This document shows, in pieces, positions 7,136-16,927 of a stretch of 62,876 nt of DNA (positions are counted from its first letter, which is position 1; each line of letters begins with the position of its first letter). The position numbers and the translations under genes are program-made. The notes under the pieces were generated by a model. That model was given only the letters and a program-made list of their open reading frames with translations. It did not search any database and was not told where the DNA came from. The stretch comes from Candidatus Zipacnadia bacterium (lineage in GTDB: Bacteria > Armatimonadota > Zipacnadia > Zipacnadales > UBA5352). Location of the stretch: positions 1-62,876 of the forward strand of contig JALGSU010000052.1 of NCBI GenBank assembly GCA_029821735.1. The letters run 5' to 3'.

Positions 7136-9796
7136 CTAGCCGCCGTGCTGCCCCATCGCAGGCAGGCCCCAAGTGCGCAGTTGCTCGCCGCAATTGCTAC
7201 CCATTGCCGAGGCGAGGCCATAGCTGAAGGCCACCGCACCTGCCTTAGGTTTGCGGTCGAAAGGACCACTGAGCGCCGTGAAGAACTCGGCGTAGGGCTG
7301 GCGGTCTATCAGACAGGTCTCCGAGAACCCGTTGGCATCCAGAAGAGCGTAGAGCATGCCTGCGACCACCTCGGCGTCAGGTTGGCCGCTGCCCTCGCGC
7401 ACATGCTCCCCCAATGCCGTCAGGGCACGCTCACGTGCGCGGATGACGTCCTCCTGGGGCAAGACCACGGCTGACGCGCTGCCGATGGCATCGCGCGTCT
7501 CGGTGACCAGATCATACTGCAGGCTTGAGGCCGCGAATTTCGCCAGCCCCTCCACGTAAGGGCCACCAGAGAGGATGTTCCCGGTCGCGTCCTCGATCGA
7601 CAGTCTCGCCATGGCTTCGAAGCCCAGCGACCAGTCAGGTGGATCGCTGATCTTGCAGCCGGGCAGCAGCATCGGATTGCCGTTGCGGCTCCGACAGCCG
7701 GGGTCGATGGCGATGACGGGTCGGCTGTCGGGCGCCACGCCCGTCCAATCGCAAAGCAGGCACTGCGCCTCCTCCCAGATGTTAGGCAGGTTGTACTGCC
7801 GCATCTTCACCGAGACGGTGTAGGGGGCGAAGACGAAGATGCGCTCGCCGTTGTACCAATCCGTCGCGCCCGGGCTGTAGTCGAGATTGTCCTTCACCGC
7901 GGCCACGCACGCCGCATCCGGCGCCTCCCCCAGCGTGGTCAGCGCCAGACGCGCGTCGTCTGCCAGCCCGCTGTCAGGGAACTGGGAGATGATCGTCTCG
8001 TACGTCTTCCGCGCGTCACCGAGCTTGCCGCTGCGCTCGTAGCAGATTGCAGTCAGGTAGTGCGCCGGGGCGCACAGATCGTGCGTGGGCCTGTCCACGA
8101 GGAACCGCAGCTGCTTCACAGCGTGCTTGAAGTTGCCCCGCTGCATGTTGAGGGCGGCCAGCGTATACGCCGCGTCCGGCACCAGATCCGCCACCGTCAC
8201 CCGGTACGGGATGTGGTGCTTGTGGTACTCAAACCAACCGAAGTCAACATGCTTGAAGAACGCCCCCATCAGGGCCAGGTAGTCCTTCTTGTTCTGCTCC
8301 AGCCCCTTGGGGAAGACGTTCGGGAAAACGTTCGAGAGGACCGGGTACATCGCTTTCGCCTTATCGTAGTTCTTCGCGACGCTCATGTATTTGAGGACTT
8401 CGTAGAGCGCTTCCATCTCGTTCGAACTGCCGGGGTAGTAGGCCACCAGTTGCAGGTAGGTGTAGACCATATCCTCGTTGCGATCGGAGTCCTCATAGGT
8501 CTTCGCGATTTCGTAGAGCGCATCATCACGCATCAGGCTGCCGGTGAAGCGGTTGACGACCATCGCGAAAGCCGACGCGCCGTCCGCCACCGCGCTGAGT
8601 TCCTGGTTACCGGGGATGCTCTGCCGCCGCCCCACAGCGTCCTCATAGCGGCCCTGCAAAGCGTACAGGTCCTCGGGACCCTCGGCTTTGTTGATGTCCT
8701 CGAAGAGGATGTTCATCTGCTGGTAGCAGACACCGATGTTGTACATCGCGTTGTCGTAGCTGTCATGCCCGGGATAGCGCTGCATGAACTCCCGGTAGCG
8801 GGCGACCGCAGGCCCGAACGAGCGGTAATTCTGCAGATGCTGAGCCGTGTCCCACAAGTCCTGGGCGTCTCGACCGGGGTCGAAGACCTCAGCGTTGTAC
8901 AGCGCCGTGTTGCCCTGCCCGGCGCCCCGCAGGTTCTTGGAGAGTCTGTTGGCTTCACGGATCGCGCGGTTGGTCAGGCTCGAGCCAGTCAGTTCCTCTA
9001 CTAGGTAGCAGTAGGCATCGAGGGCGTCCCGTGGCCTGCCCATCATCCGCAGGCTCTCCGCGATCCGGAACTGGCTGTCGTCGAGGTAGTCACTGTAGGG
9101 GAAGCGCCGCATCAGGTCCTCGGAAGCGTCGATGGCCGCAGCGTAGTTCTCAACTTCCCGGTATTTCTCGGCCAGCAAGTTGAGCGCCTGGGCGCAGCAG
9201 TCCGCCTGCGGGTACTTCGTGACCAGACCGTTGAGCGTGTCCAGGTAGCTGGCCTCGTCGTCCACTTCGCGGAACTGGATCGCGAGCGCGAGGTGCGCGT
9301 CATCAGCCCACGTGCTCTCGGGGTAGTTCACGATAACATAGTTCAGCGCGTCAATCGCCAGCCCGTGGTCCTTGTCGCGCGCGAACAGCGTCGCCAGCCC
9401 CCACGCCGCGTCGTCAGCCAGATCGCTGTGCGGCTTCGTTCGAAGCACGCCGCGGTACGCGGCCACCTCGGCCCGGAAATCTTTCTTGACCGAGTTCACG
9501 CGCGCAGTATGCATGTAGGTATCGTCGGCGTAGTCACTGGTGGGGTAGCGCATGAGGAAGGCCGCGTTTGCTTTGAGCGCCTTCGCGATCTGCTCCTCCT
9601 GCCACGGCTTGCAGCAAGTGTACGTAGCACGCGCAGCGTCATCGTGCTGGTTGTACACTGTAAGCCTGGTGGGCAGCAGCGCCACGTCGGAGAAGGACCG
9701 GCCAAGCGCCTGCGAGAGGTCAAAGGTATCCTCTTGAGCCACCGCCGGGGTGAGGAGAACAGCAAGCAGCAAAGTACACGGGACCCATCTCATCAT
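7136..9796 (-). CDS. Secreted TPR-repeat protein
   Basis: An 886-residue protein with a signal peptide (MMRWVPCTLLLAVLLTPAVAQ). A long array of tetratricopeptide-like helical pairs follows; many repeats contain a YP-x-S/T-x-(Y/W)-(A/L)-D-D core, such as RYPTSDYADD, NYPESTWADD, RFPYSDYLDD and QFPDSGLADD. This pattern is that of YbgF/BamD-type outer-surface scaffold proteins. The last about 250 residues have fewer repeats. It likely scaffolds proteins in the periplasm or on the surface. The start at 9796 has GGAGG 6 bases upstream, better than the far upstream ATG at 9844. A strong promoter lies upstream at 9863-9891. It precedes the radical SAM gene on the same strand. Confidence 0.75.
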   Translation of the reverse strand: MMRWVPCTLLLAVLLTPAVAQEDTFDLSQALGRSFSDVALLPTRLTVYNQHDDAARATYTCCKPWQEEQIAKALKANAAFLMRYPTSDYADDTYMHTARVNSVKKDFRAEVAAYRGVLRTKPHSDLADDAAWGLATLFARDKDHGLAIDALNYVIVNYPESTWADDAHLALAIQFREVDDEASYLDTLNGLVTKYPQADCCAQALNLLAEKYREVENYAAAIDASEDLMRRFPYSDYLDDSQFRIAESLRMMGRPRDALDAYCYLVEELTGSSLTNRAIREANRLSKNLRGAGQGNTALYNAEVFDPGRDAQDLWDTAQHLQNYRSFGPAVARYREFMQRYPGHDSYDNAMYNIGVCYQQMNILFEDINKAEGPEDLYALQGRYEDAVGRRQSIPGNQELSAVADGASAFAMVVNRFTGSLMRDDALYEIAKTYEDSDRNEDMVYTYLQLVAYYPGSSNEMEALYEVLKYMSVAKNYDKAKAMYPVLSNVFPNVFPKGLEQNKKDYLALMGAFFKHVDFGWFEYHKHHIPYRVTVADLVPDAAYTLAALNMQRGNFKHAVKQLRFLVDRPTHDLCAPAHYLTAICYERSGKLGDARKTYETIISQFPDSGLADDARLALTTLGEAPDAACVAAVKDNLDYSPGATDWYNGERIFVFAPYTVSVKMRQYNLPNIWEEAQCLLCDWTGVAPDSRPVIAIDPGCRSRNGNPMLLPGCKISDPPDWSLGFEAMARLSIEDATGNILSGGPYVEGLAKFAASSLQYDLVTETRDAIGSASAVVLPQEDVIRARERALTALGEHVREGSGQPDAEVVAGMLYALLDANGFSETCLIDRQPYAEFFTALSGPFDRKPKAGAVAFSYGLASAMGSNCGEQLRTWGLPAMGQHGG

Positions 9797-9862
9797 CGAG
9801 CACCTCCAGATGCGTCGCTCGAATGGGTGCGTGTTGATCGTCACATATTATTACCCAATGTT

Positions 9863-9891
9863 ATTATAGCCCGCAGCCCCCATAAACTCAA
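9863..9891 (-). promoter_or_regulatory. Sigma-70-type promoter of the TPR protein
   Basis: On the minus strand TTGAGT (9886-9891) and TATAAT (9863-9868) are exactly 17 bases apart. The predicted start of transcription is about 60 bases before the ATG at 9796, within a locally AT-rich stretch. Confidence 0.75.
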
Positions 9892-9918
9892 CAAAGCGTG
9901 TCCAAGCAGAAGCGCCAG

Positions 9919-12282
9919 CTATTTCTTCGCTGGTGCCAGGGCCGCCGCCAAAACGTCCTCGATTGTTGAGGCAAACACGAAGGTCAGGCCTTCGGTGTGA
10001 TCTTCGGAAATATCTGCGAGCTGCGCCTCGTTGCGCGCGGGAAGAATGACGGTGTCAATCCCGGCGGTCCGCGCTGCGAGCACCTTCTCCTTCACACCAC
10101 CGATGGGCATGACCTTCCCCCGCAGCGTTATCTCGCCAGTCATGGCGACATTGGGCCGCACCGGCCGATCAGTCAGCAGTGACGCGATCGCGGTTGCCAT
10201 CGCCACCCCGGCCGACGGACCGTCCTTCGGGACAGCCCCCGCCGGCACGTGCAGATGCAGGTCGGTGCTCTCGTAGAAGTCCTCATCCACGCCGATCTCC
10301 GCTGCGTGCGAACGCACCCAGCTCAGCGCTGCCTGCGCCGACTCGCGCATAACGTCACCGAGCTGTCCGGTGAGCGTCAGGCTCTTCTTCCCCGGCATGC
10401 GGGTGGCCTCGATGAACAGGATCTCGCCACCTGCCTGGGTCCACGCCAGCCCGCACACGATGCCCGGCTGCCCGGTCCGTTCGGCCACCTCCGAGTAGAA
10501 GATGCGCGGCCCGAGAAGCTCCTCAAGGTTCTTGCCGGTGATCGACGGGGGCTTGGCCTGCCCCTCGGTCACGCGGCGAGCGGTCTTGCGCGCGACCATC
10601 CCGATCGTCCGCTCCAGGTTCCGCACGCCCGCCTCGCGAGTGTAGCCCCGAATGATCGCAGTCAGGGCGGCGTCGGTCACCTTGAACTGCGAGGAGCTCA
10701 GACCATGTCGCTCGCGCTGGCGCGGCACCAGGTAGCGCTTCGCGATCGCCAGCTTCTCCTTGGCGGTATATCCGGCGAGCCGGATGACCTCCATGCGATC
10801 GAGCAGTGGCGCCGGAATGGTCTCCAACACGTTGGCGGTCGTTATGAACATCACCTTCGACAGATCGAAGGTCACTTCAAGGTAGTGGTCGCGGAAGGTG
10901 TCGTTCTGCTCGGGGTCGAGGACCTCCAGCAGGGCTGATGACGGGTCGCCGCGGAAATCAGACCCCAGCTTGTCGATCTCGTCGAGCATGAACACCGGGT
11001 TGTTCACTTCGGCCCGGCGCACGCCCTGAATGATCCTACCCGGCAGCGCGCCGACATATGTGCGCCGGTGGCCGCGGATCTCCGCCTCATCGCGCACCCC
11101 GCCCAGCGAGATGCGATGGAACTCCCGGCCCGTGGCCCGCGCAATGGACTGCCCCAGTGACGTCTTCCCCACTCCGGGCGGACCCACGAAGCACAGAATG
11201 GGGCCCTGGATATCCTCGCGCAACTTGCGCACGGCCAGATGCTCAATGATCCGGTCTTTGATGTCCTCCAGGTCGTAGTGGTCCTCGTCGAGCACCTTCT
11301 GAGCGTGCTCGACATCAATGACTTCGTCGCTGCTCACCTGCCACGGCAGATCGAGAATCCACTCCAGATAGGAGCGGGAGACGTTGTATTCGGCCGCGGC
11401 CGGATTCATGTTGGCCAGCCGCTCGAACTCGCGCTCCGCTGCCTCTTGGGCCTCCTCGGTCAGTTGGGCCTCATCGAGACGCTGACGCAACTCCACCAAG
11501 TCTGGCCGCTCATCCCCGCCCTCGCCAAGCTCGGCCTGGATGCCCTTGAGTTGCTGACGCAGGAAATACTGGCGCTGAGCGTCGCTGAGTTCCTCGCGCG
11601 CGTCCTCTTGCATGCGCGCGGTCAGTTCCAGCCGCTCCAGTTCGCGGGTGGCCCACATGGTCACGAGCTTCAGGCGCGCTGTGATGTCGACCGTCTCGAG
11701 AACCTGCTCGCGCTCAGACACATCGAGGCTGAGCGTGGACGCGACGATGTCCGCCAGTCCGCCGGGCAGCTCGACGTTCATCGCCTGCACATACAGTTCC
11801 TCGGGCAGGTGCGGCGAAAGCTCGACGATCCGCCGGAAGAGATCAAGCAGCGCCTGGACGCGAGCCGCCACTGTCTCATCTTCATCCACCGGCTCGGGGA
11901 TGGTCTCCACACGCGCGCGCAGGAACGGCTCGAGTTGCGTGTACTTGTTGATGCGCAGCCGCGTCAAACCGCGAATGAGGAGTTGCCGATCCCCATCCGG
12001 CACCTGCAACATTCGCTGGATCACAGCAGCCAGCCCGAACTCGTACAGCCCTTCGGGACCCGGGCGCTCATCGTCCGAGTTCCGCTGGGCGACAAGCCCG
12101 ACGATGCGATCGCCTTGCAGGGCCTCGTCGATCAGTTCGCCGTCGAGTGGATTGGTGACGGTCAGCGGCGTAAGCATGCCCGGGTACACTACCCCGTTGA
12201 GCAGCCGGATTACCGGGAGCTCTTCTGGCAGGCCTGCGCTCGGCAACTGGACGTCGTCTTCGCGGTCGGGGGCATCAGACAT
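9919..12282 (-). CDS. lon: ATP-dependent protease Lon
   Basis: A 787-residue LonA protease, normal length for the family. In order it has the N-terminal substrate-binding (LAN) domain (LPVIRLLNGVVYPGM), the central AAA+ module with Walker A GPPGVGKTSLG and Walker B FMLDEIDKLG, and the C-terminal serine-lysine peptidase domain. The catalytic Ser is in KDGPSAGVAMATA and the Lys in MPIGGVKEKVLAA. It degrades damaged and regulatory proteins in the cytoplasm. It begins 33 bases after the small heat-shock gene on the same strand, so the two probably form a protein-quality operon. No clear ribosome site is seen before 12282. Confidence 0.97.
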   Translation of the reverse strand: MSDAPDREDDVQLPSAGLPEELPVIRLLNGVVYPGMLTPLTVTNPLDGELIDEALQGDRIVGLVAQRNSDDERPGPEGLYEFGLAAVIQRMLQVPDGDRQLLIRGLTRLRINKYTQLEPFLRARVETIPEPVDEDETVAARVQALLDLFRRIVELSPHLPEELYVQAMNVELPGGLADIVASTLSLDVSEREQVLETVDITARLKLVTMWATRELERLELTARMQEDAREELSDAQRQYFLRQQLKGIQAELGEGGDERPDLVELRQRLDEAQLTEEAQEAAEREFERLANMNPAAAEYNVSRSYLEWILDLPWQVSSDEVIDVEHAQKVLDEDHYDLEDIKDRIIEHLAVRKLREDIQGPILCFVGPPGVGKTSLGQSIARATGREFHRISLGGVRDEAEIRGHRRTYVGALPGRIIQGVRRAEVNNPVFMLDEIDKLGSDFRGDPSSALLEVLDPEQNDTFRDHYLEVTFDLSKVMFITTANVLETIPAPLLDRMEVIRLAGYTAKEKLAIAKRYLVPRQRERHGLSSSQFKVTDAALTAIIRGYTREAGVRNLERTIGMVARKTARRVTEGQAKPPSITGKNLEELLGPRIFYSEVAERTGQPGIVCGLAWTQAGGEILFIEATRMPGKKSLTLTGQLGDVMRESAQAALSWVRSHAAEIGVDEDFYESTDLHLHVPAGAVPKDGPSAGVAMATAIASLLTDRPVRPNVAMTGEITLRGKVMPIGGVKEKVLAARTAGIDTVILPARNEAQLADISEDHTEGLTFVFASTIEDVLAAALAPAKK

Positions 12283-12315
12283 ATTACTGGCGTCACATCC
12301 CCAGTGGAGTGAGAG

Positions 12316-12750
12316 CTACTGAATCGGGACGGATCGCGGTTGCCTGGGCTCTTCGGTGCGTAGCGGGAGGCGGACAACAAGGAAGCCATTCTCGTAGGCG
12401 GCGACTGCGTTCTCAGCAACCACTGGACGCGCCAGTTGCACGACGCGCGTGAAGGGCCCCGAGGCAATCTCCAAAGCGTAGTATCGGCGGCGCGCTTCCT
12501 CGCCGCCCTCCACGCGACAGCCGGAGATGGTCAGGCGGCCGCGCGGTTCGTCGATCGACAGGTCGATGGCATCGGCCGCCATCCCCGCGATCTCCATGCG
12601 GACCACGATGGAGTCGGAGGTCTCGTAGATGTCAGTCGGGGGCTCGAAGGTAGTCTCAGGACCAGTCTGGCGCTCGAGGCCAGCGTCCCGTTTCATGCCA
12701 TCGAAGCCAGAGACGAAGTTTATCAGCAGCTTGCGGTTGGGCCGCCTCAT
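12316..12750 (-). CDS. Hsp20/alpha-crystallin small heat-shock protein
   Basis: A 144-residue small heat-shock protein, an ATP-independent holdase in the cytoplasm. The alpha-crystallin domain covers about residues 35-130 (FEPPTDIYETSDSIVVRMEI, then the GFLVVRLPL strand near the end). The C-terminal SVPIQ resembles the I-x-I/V anchoring motif. I placed the start at the ATG at 12750 (MRRPNRKLL), since the longer frame to 12963 runs back into glmS. AGGAAGG is 16 bases away, so initiation may be weak or depend on leader structure; a perfect hairpin lies in that leader at 12776-12801. It is followed by lon. Confidence 0.88.
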   Translation of the reverse strand: MRRPNRKLLINFVSGFDGMKRDAGLERQTGPETTFEPPTDIYETSDSIVVRMEIAGMAADAIDLSIDEPRGRLTISGCRVEGGEEARRRYYALEIASGPFTRVVQLARPVVAENAVAAYENGFLVVRLPLRTEEPRQPRSVPIQ

Positions 12751-12775
12751 CGTGAGTGGGTCAGCCTTCCTCGCT

Positions 12776-12801
12776 CGGGGGCGCGAGGGGTCGCGCCCCC
12801 G
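12776..12801 (-). terminator. Perfect 11-bp hairpin between glmS and hsp20
   Basis: Arms 12776-12786 and 12791-12801 pair perfectly around a GGGG loop. It is downstream of the glmS stop (12834) and 25 bases upstream of the hsp20 start, so it can end the glmS transcript. No T run follows. Because it also sits in the hsp20 leader, a role in heat-responsive control is possible but unproven. Confidence 0.6.
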
Positions 12802-12833
12802 ATATCGGTCTGAATGATGCCGCCCGTGGGCGG

Positions 12834-14663
12834 TTACTCTACGGTAACGGTCTTCGCCAGGTTGCGCGGCTGGTCGATGTGGCAACCCTTCATGTCGGCT
12901 ATGTGATACGCCAGGATCTGCAGCGGTATCGCAATCGTGATTGGCGACACGAGTTCCGGACACTCCGGAACCCAGATCACATCGTCGGCCTGCCGCGGGA
13001 TCTCGGTGTCGCCGTCGAAAGCAACGCCGATGACTGGGCCGGACCGAGCCTTGATCTCCTGAATGTTCCCGATCATCTTCTCGTAGACGTCACCCTTGAC
13101 CGCAATCGCCACGGTCACCAGCGAGGGCTCAACAAGCGCGATCGGACCGTGCTTCATCTCGCCAGCCGAGTAGCCCTCGGCGTGGATGTACGAGATTTCC
13201 TTGAGCTTGAGCGCGCCCTCCATAGCTGTAGCAAGATTCACGCCACGGCCGAGGTACAGAGCGTTGGGCGACTCGAAATACTTCGCCGCAACCGCCTTGA
13301 CATCGTCTTCGCGGTCGAGCAGCGTCTGTGCCAGCTCCGGCAACGACAGCATGGCCTCGCGCAGCGCCACCAGATCCTCTTCCGGAGTGGCCCCACGCAC
13401 GTCCGCGAAGTGCGCGGCGATCAATGCTATGGTAAGTATCTGCAATGTGTATGCCTTAGTGGACGCAACACCGATCTCCGGCCCGGCCTGGATGTATACC
13501 ACGCCGTCGGATTCGCGTGCAATCGAGCTGTCCACGACGTTCACCACGGAGATGACCTTGGCACCCTTCTCCTTGAGTTCGCGCAGGGCCACGAGCGTGT
13601 CGGCCGTCTCGCCAGACTGGCTGACGATGATCGCCAGAGTGTTGTCCAGCACAACCGGGTTGCGCGCGCGCAACTCAGCGGCCAAGTCACACTCGGACGG
13701 GATGCGCGCCAGCTTCTCCATCAGGAAGCGGCCGACCAGGCCCGCATGGTAGGCGGTGCCACAGGCCGTGAAGACGATCTTCCGCAGGCCCTTGATCTCA
13801 TCCGCGGTCATGTTCAGCGACTCAAGCGTGATTGACGCGTTCGGGTCACTCAGGCGCCCCAGCAGGCACTCGCGCATGGCGCGGGGCTGCTCGTGGATCT
13901 CCTTGTGCATGAAGTGCTTGTGACCGCCCTTCTGGGCCGCCTCAGCGGGCCAGGGGATCACATAGGCCTCACGCTCGACGGGGTTGCCGTCCATGTCCGA
14001 GAGCGTAATGCCATCGCGCTTGACAACCGCCATCTCATCGTCGTCGATGACGTAGACCTTGTCAGTGAACTGCCGGATCGCGCCCATGTCGGACGCGATG
14101 AAGTTCTCGCCCTCGCCGATGCCAATGACCAGCGGCGAGAAGCGGCGCGCGGCCACCATCAAGTCGGGCTGGTCGCCTGCGACGACGCCAAGTGCGAAAG
14201 CACCCTCGAGGTCCTGAGAGGCGCGCTGCACAGCCGCGGCCAGGTCGCCCTCATAGTATTTGCGGACCAGGTGCGCAATGACTTCGGTGTCGGTCTCGGA
14301 CAAAAACTCGACGCCCTCGGCCTTGAGTTCGTCGCGCAGTCGTGCGTAGTTCTCAATAATGCCGTTGTGGACAACGGCGATCAGGCCGTCGTTGGACAGG
14401 TGCGGGTGCGAGTTGGTCTTCGAGGGTTTGCCGTGTGTCGCCCAGCGAGTGTGGCCGATCCCACAGGTGGAATCGAGCGGGGACTCGTCCAGCGCATCGA
14501 TAAGACGGTCGAGCTTCCCGACGACTTTCAGGACATCCAGCTTACCGTCTCCTGCGACTGCGACGCCAGCCGAGTCGTAGCCTCGGTACTCCAGGCGCTT
14601 AAGACCGGCAACGCACACGTCTGTTGCCTTCTTCTGACCGATGTAACCGACTATGCCGCACAT
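12834..14663 (-). CDS. glmS: Glutamine-fructose-6-phosphate aminotransferase GlmS
   Basis: A 609-residue enzyme making glucosamine-6-phosphate from fructose-6-phosphate and glutamine, the first step towards UDP-GlcNAc and peptidoglycan. The N-terminal glutaminase begins MCGIVGYIG, with the catalytic Cys as residue 2, and has GIGHTRWATHG. Two SIS sugar-isomerase domains follow (FTACGTAYHAG, IVSQSGETADT), and the protein ends in the typical PRNLAKTVTVE. AAGGAAG precedes the ATG. It lies just downstream of cdaA and cdaR; the cdaA-cdaR-glm order is conserved in many Gram-positive bacteria, which links c-di-AMP to cell-wall precursor supply. No glmS ribozyme is apparent in the 68-base leader. Confidence 0.97.
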   Translation of the reverse strand: MCGIVGYIGQKKATDVCVAGLKRLEYRGYDSAGVAVAGDGKLDVLKVVGKLDRLIDALDESPLDSTCGIGHTRWATHGKPSKTNSHPHLSNDGLIAVVHNGIIENYARLRDELKAEGVEFLSETDTEVIAHLVRKYYEGDLAAAVQRASQDLEGAFALGVVAGDQPDLMVAARRFSPLVIGIGEGENFIASDMGAIRQFTDKVYVIDDDEMAVVKRDGITLSDMDGNPVEREAYVIPWPAEAAQKGGHKHFMHKEIHEQPRAMRECLLGRLSDPNASITLESLNMTADEIKGLRKIVFTACGTAYHAGLVGRFLMEKLARIPSECDLAAELRARNPVVLDNTLAIIVSQSGETADTLVALRELKEKGAKVISVVNVVDSSIARESDGVVYIQAGPEIGVASTKAYTLQILTIALIAAHFADVRGATPEEDLVALREAMLSLPELAQTLLDREDDVKAVAAKYFESPNALYLGRGVNLATAMEGALKLKEISYIHAEGYSAGEMKHGPIALVEPSLVTVAIAVKGDVYEKMIGNIQEIKARSGPVIGVAFDGDTEIPRQADDVIWVPECPELVSPITIAIPLQILAYHIADMKGCHIDQPRNLAKTVTVE

Positions 14664-14731
14664 TCTACTATCTTCCTTTCAACGGATCATACATGGAGAC
14701 CGCCCCGTCTAGCGCAACCGGGCAGTTCCCC

Positions 14732-15949
14732 TCAGTTGACCGCTTCGCCGCCATCTGGCGGGACTGGCACTACTATATCGTCACTATCCGTGCCGGGGCT
14801 GGGCCCGTCGCCGCCGCCCGATCCGGTTCCTGCTGCGTCCGTCTCCCCACCGTCGCCCCCATCGCCTGACGATGCTTCTCCGTTCTCGTCGGACGGTCCT
14901 CCCTCACCGGCTGGTGTTTCGCCGGGCGGCGGCAGGGCAGTTCCCGCCGCATCGCCACCTGCGCCAGCTCCCTCATCCGTAGCGGGCTCGCCACCCTCCG
15001 CGCCTGCCTCCCCGCTTCCGCTTCCTGTGTCCGCAGCGCGCACGGACACCGTCACATTCGCCGAAGCCACTCCCAGTACCGATGTCCCCCGCGGCACGTT
15101 CAGCAACACCGCGTAAGTCTTGCGCGAGCGCAGGCCTGAGATGTCCACACGTCCGGTACTCACAGAATCCACTGCCCCCAGCGCCTCGCCGCCACCTGTC
15201 AGCGTAACCACCGGCGGGCTCACCTGCACCGACGTCACCTGGTAGCCGGCGGGCGGATTGCCCAGAATGGGCCTCACCGGCACCGTCCTGATGTTCAGTC
15301 CTTTAACGGTAACTTTGACCGTTACCCGCGCGGGCTCAAACTGAATATTGTTGACAACCACATCGCGCAGGTCTCGCGCCTCGAGGTCCGCCTCTGACTC
15401 GAGATTCGAGTTCAGCCCCGACACGTCCACAACCACTGCCACCCGCGCCACCCGAGCCACCACACTCGCTGCGCCGGTGACGACGACCTCCTCGGGATCG
15501 ATAACGATCTTCTGCACCGCAAAGTCACTGGACGGTTCGCCCACTTTGAGGTGCTGCACCGGGCGCTTGCGCTGAATGAGCTTGTCCAGTTTCACGCGCG
15601 CCGTCGAGGGATGTCCCGGCAATACCTGCAGCCCCAGAGGCAACCCCGATACACTCATCGGGACGGTCTGCTCACCGACCTTGGCGCCGCTCATGTCTGC
15701 TCGCAGCCGCATGCGCTCGAAGTCAGTCTGCTCCAGGCGCAGTGCACGCCCCCGCACTCGCACCGCCACTTCGCGTGGAGTCACGGTGATGGGCGTCGTG
15801 CCCGCCGGGATGTTGACGCACACCACCGGCAGCGTCAGCGTCTGCATCGCCTGCGGGTTCTCCGCGCCCAGCACGTAGAACCACAGTATGATACCGATCA
15901 CAGCCGAAAGCAACTTCACGGGCCAGTTTTCCAGCACTGCCTGCATCAT
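14732..15949 (-). CDS. cdaR: YbbR-domain protein CdaR, regulator of c-di-AMP synthesis
   Basis: A 405-residue protein with one N-terminal membrane helix (VKLLSAVIGIILWFYVLGA) and an outer part made of YbbR repeats, seen in the recurrent strand pattern around TPREVAVRVRGRA, IDPEEVVVTGAASVVARV and VSPPVVTLTGGGEAL. CdaR binds and adjusts the diadenylate cyclase CdaA, whose gene is immediately upstream. The last about 100 residues are a low-complexity tail of Gly, Ser, Pro, Glu and Asp with almost no hydrophobics until DDIVVPVPPDGG, probably disordered outside the membrane. Tandem ATGs lie at 15949 and 15946. Confidence 0.85.
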   Translation of the reverse strand: MMQAVLENWPVKLLSAVIGIILWFYVLGAENPQAMQTLTLPVVCVNIPAGTTPITVTPREVAVRVRGRALRLEQTDFERMRLRADMSGAKVGEQTVPMSVSGLPLGLQVLPGHPSTARVKLDKLIQRKRPVQHLKVGEPSSDFAVQKIVIDPEEVVVTGAASVVARVARVAVVVDVSGLNSNLESEADLEARDLRDVVVNNIQFEPARVTVKVTVKGLNIRTVPVRPILGNPPAGYQVTSVQVSPPVVTLTGGGEALGAVDSVSTGRVDISGLRSRKTYAVLLNVPRGTSVLGVASANVTVSVRAADTGSGSGEAGAEGGEPATDEGAGAGGDAAGTALPPPGETPAGEGGPSDENGEASSGDGGDGGETDAAGTGSGGGDGPSPGTDSDDIVVPVPPDGGEAVN

Positions 15950-16000
15950 GCTCGATCACGCCGGGGCCGCAACAGCGGCCGCGTCCTCCGCCGGTCCATC

Positions 16001-16837
16001 TCAGCGACGCCAGAACAGCAGCTTGGAGCGATCAGTCGGTGTCTCAAACAACTGGTTCAAGCGTTCAGCCAACTGCGTCCGCTCCAGGTTCGGGCTCAAG
16101 TTCCCATCGACTGCCAGCGAGATGCCCTGGGTCTCCTCGGAGACCACAACCACGACCGCATCCGTGCGCTCTGACAGGCCAAGCGCCCCGCGATGGCGCA
16201 TACCGGTCGCCACCGACAGGCCCGGCCGCTCTGAGTGCGGCAGTACGCACCCCGCCGCCACGATCACATCGTCGCGGATCACCACGGCGCCGTCATGCAG
16301 CGGCGTGTTGGGGAAAAAGATAGTCTTCAGCAGGTCCACCGATACGCGCGCGTTGAGCGTCTTGCCCGTCCTGGTCACGTCCACCAGACCGCTCTCGCGC
16401 TGCAATGCCATCAGGGCGCCAATGCGCGAATTGGACAATTCCTCAGCGGCGTCCACGATCTCGTTGAGCACGCGCTGTGTCTCGCCGGCGCGGACGCCTC
16501 CCAGGCCGCCCAGCATCCCGCCCCTGCCAAGTCGCTCCAGCGCCATCCGCAGCTCGGGCTGGAAGATCACCACCAGCGCTATCACGCCCGGCAGCACCAA
16601 CTGGCCCAGCATCCAGTTCAGCGTTGGTAGCCACGACGTGAGTGACAGCATCACGAGAACCACTATAAGGCCGCGGATGACTGATACGCTTCGCGTGCCC
16701 TGCAGTAGCAGCAGTACGCGGTACACTATGTACGCGACCACCACGACGTCCAGAACAAGCACCACCACGTCCAGAACATCGACGATGCCGATGCCTAGAA
16801 TGGTAGCAGCTATCTGTCCCAGGAGCCCGGAGCCCAT
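16001..16837 (-). CDS. cdaA: Diadenylate cyclase CdaA (DisA_N domain)
   Basis: A 278-residue membrane enzyme that makes c-di-AMP from two ATP. Three hydrophobic segments fill about residues 1-90 (ILGIGIVDVLDVVVLVLDVV; VIRGLIVVLVMLSLTSWL; LPGVIALVVIF). The DAC domain follows with both signature motifs intact: LHDGAVVI (DGA) and GMRHRGALG (RHR). I chose the ATG at 16837, which has AGGAG 4-5 bases upstream; an ATG at 16861 would add 8 residues. A good promoter is at 16928-16956. The order cdaA-cdaR-glmS indicates one transcript linking turgor and cell-wall signalling to amino-sugar synthesis. Confidence 0.95.
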   Translation of the reverse strand: MGSGLLGQIAATILGIGIVDVLDVVVLVLDVVVVAYIVYRVLLLLQGTRSVSVIRGLIVVLVMLSLTSWLPTLNWMLGQLVLPGVIALVVIFQPELRMALERLGRGGMLGGLGGVRAGETQRVLNEIVDAAEELSNSRIGALMALQRESGLVDVTRTGKTLNARVSVDLLKTIFFPNTPLHDGAVVIRDDVIVAAGCVLPHSERPGLSVATGMRHRGALGLSERTDAVVVVVSEETQGISLAVDGNLSPNLERTQLAERLNQLFETPTDRSKLLFWRR

Positions 16838-16927
16838 GGCTCTCCTGCCGGCGCGCTGCATGGCCGGCGCATTTAGAGACTGATCGATAAGGGCCTGTTG
16901 GCTTGGGGAAGGCGAGGATGGATTTCA

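Noticed and set aside
14664..14731. A glmS ribozyme in the glmS leader
   Set aside because: Only 68 bases separate cdaR and glmS positions here, glmS is transcribed from upstream cdaR side, and no ribozyme-like pairing is evident.
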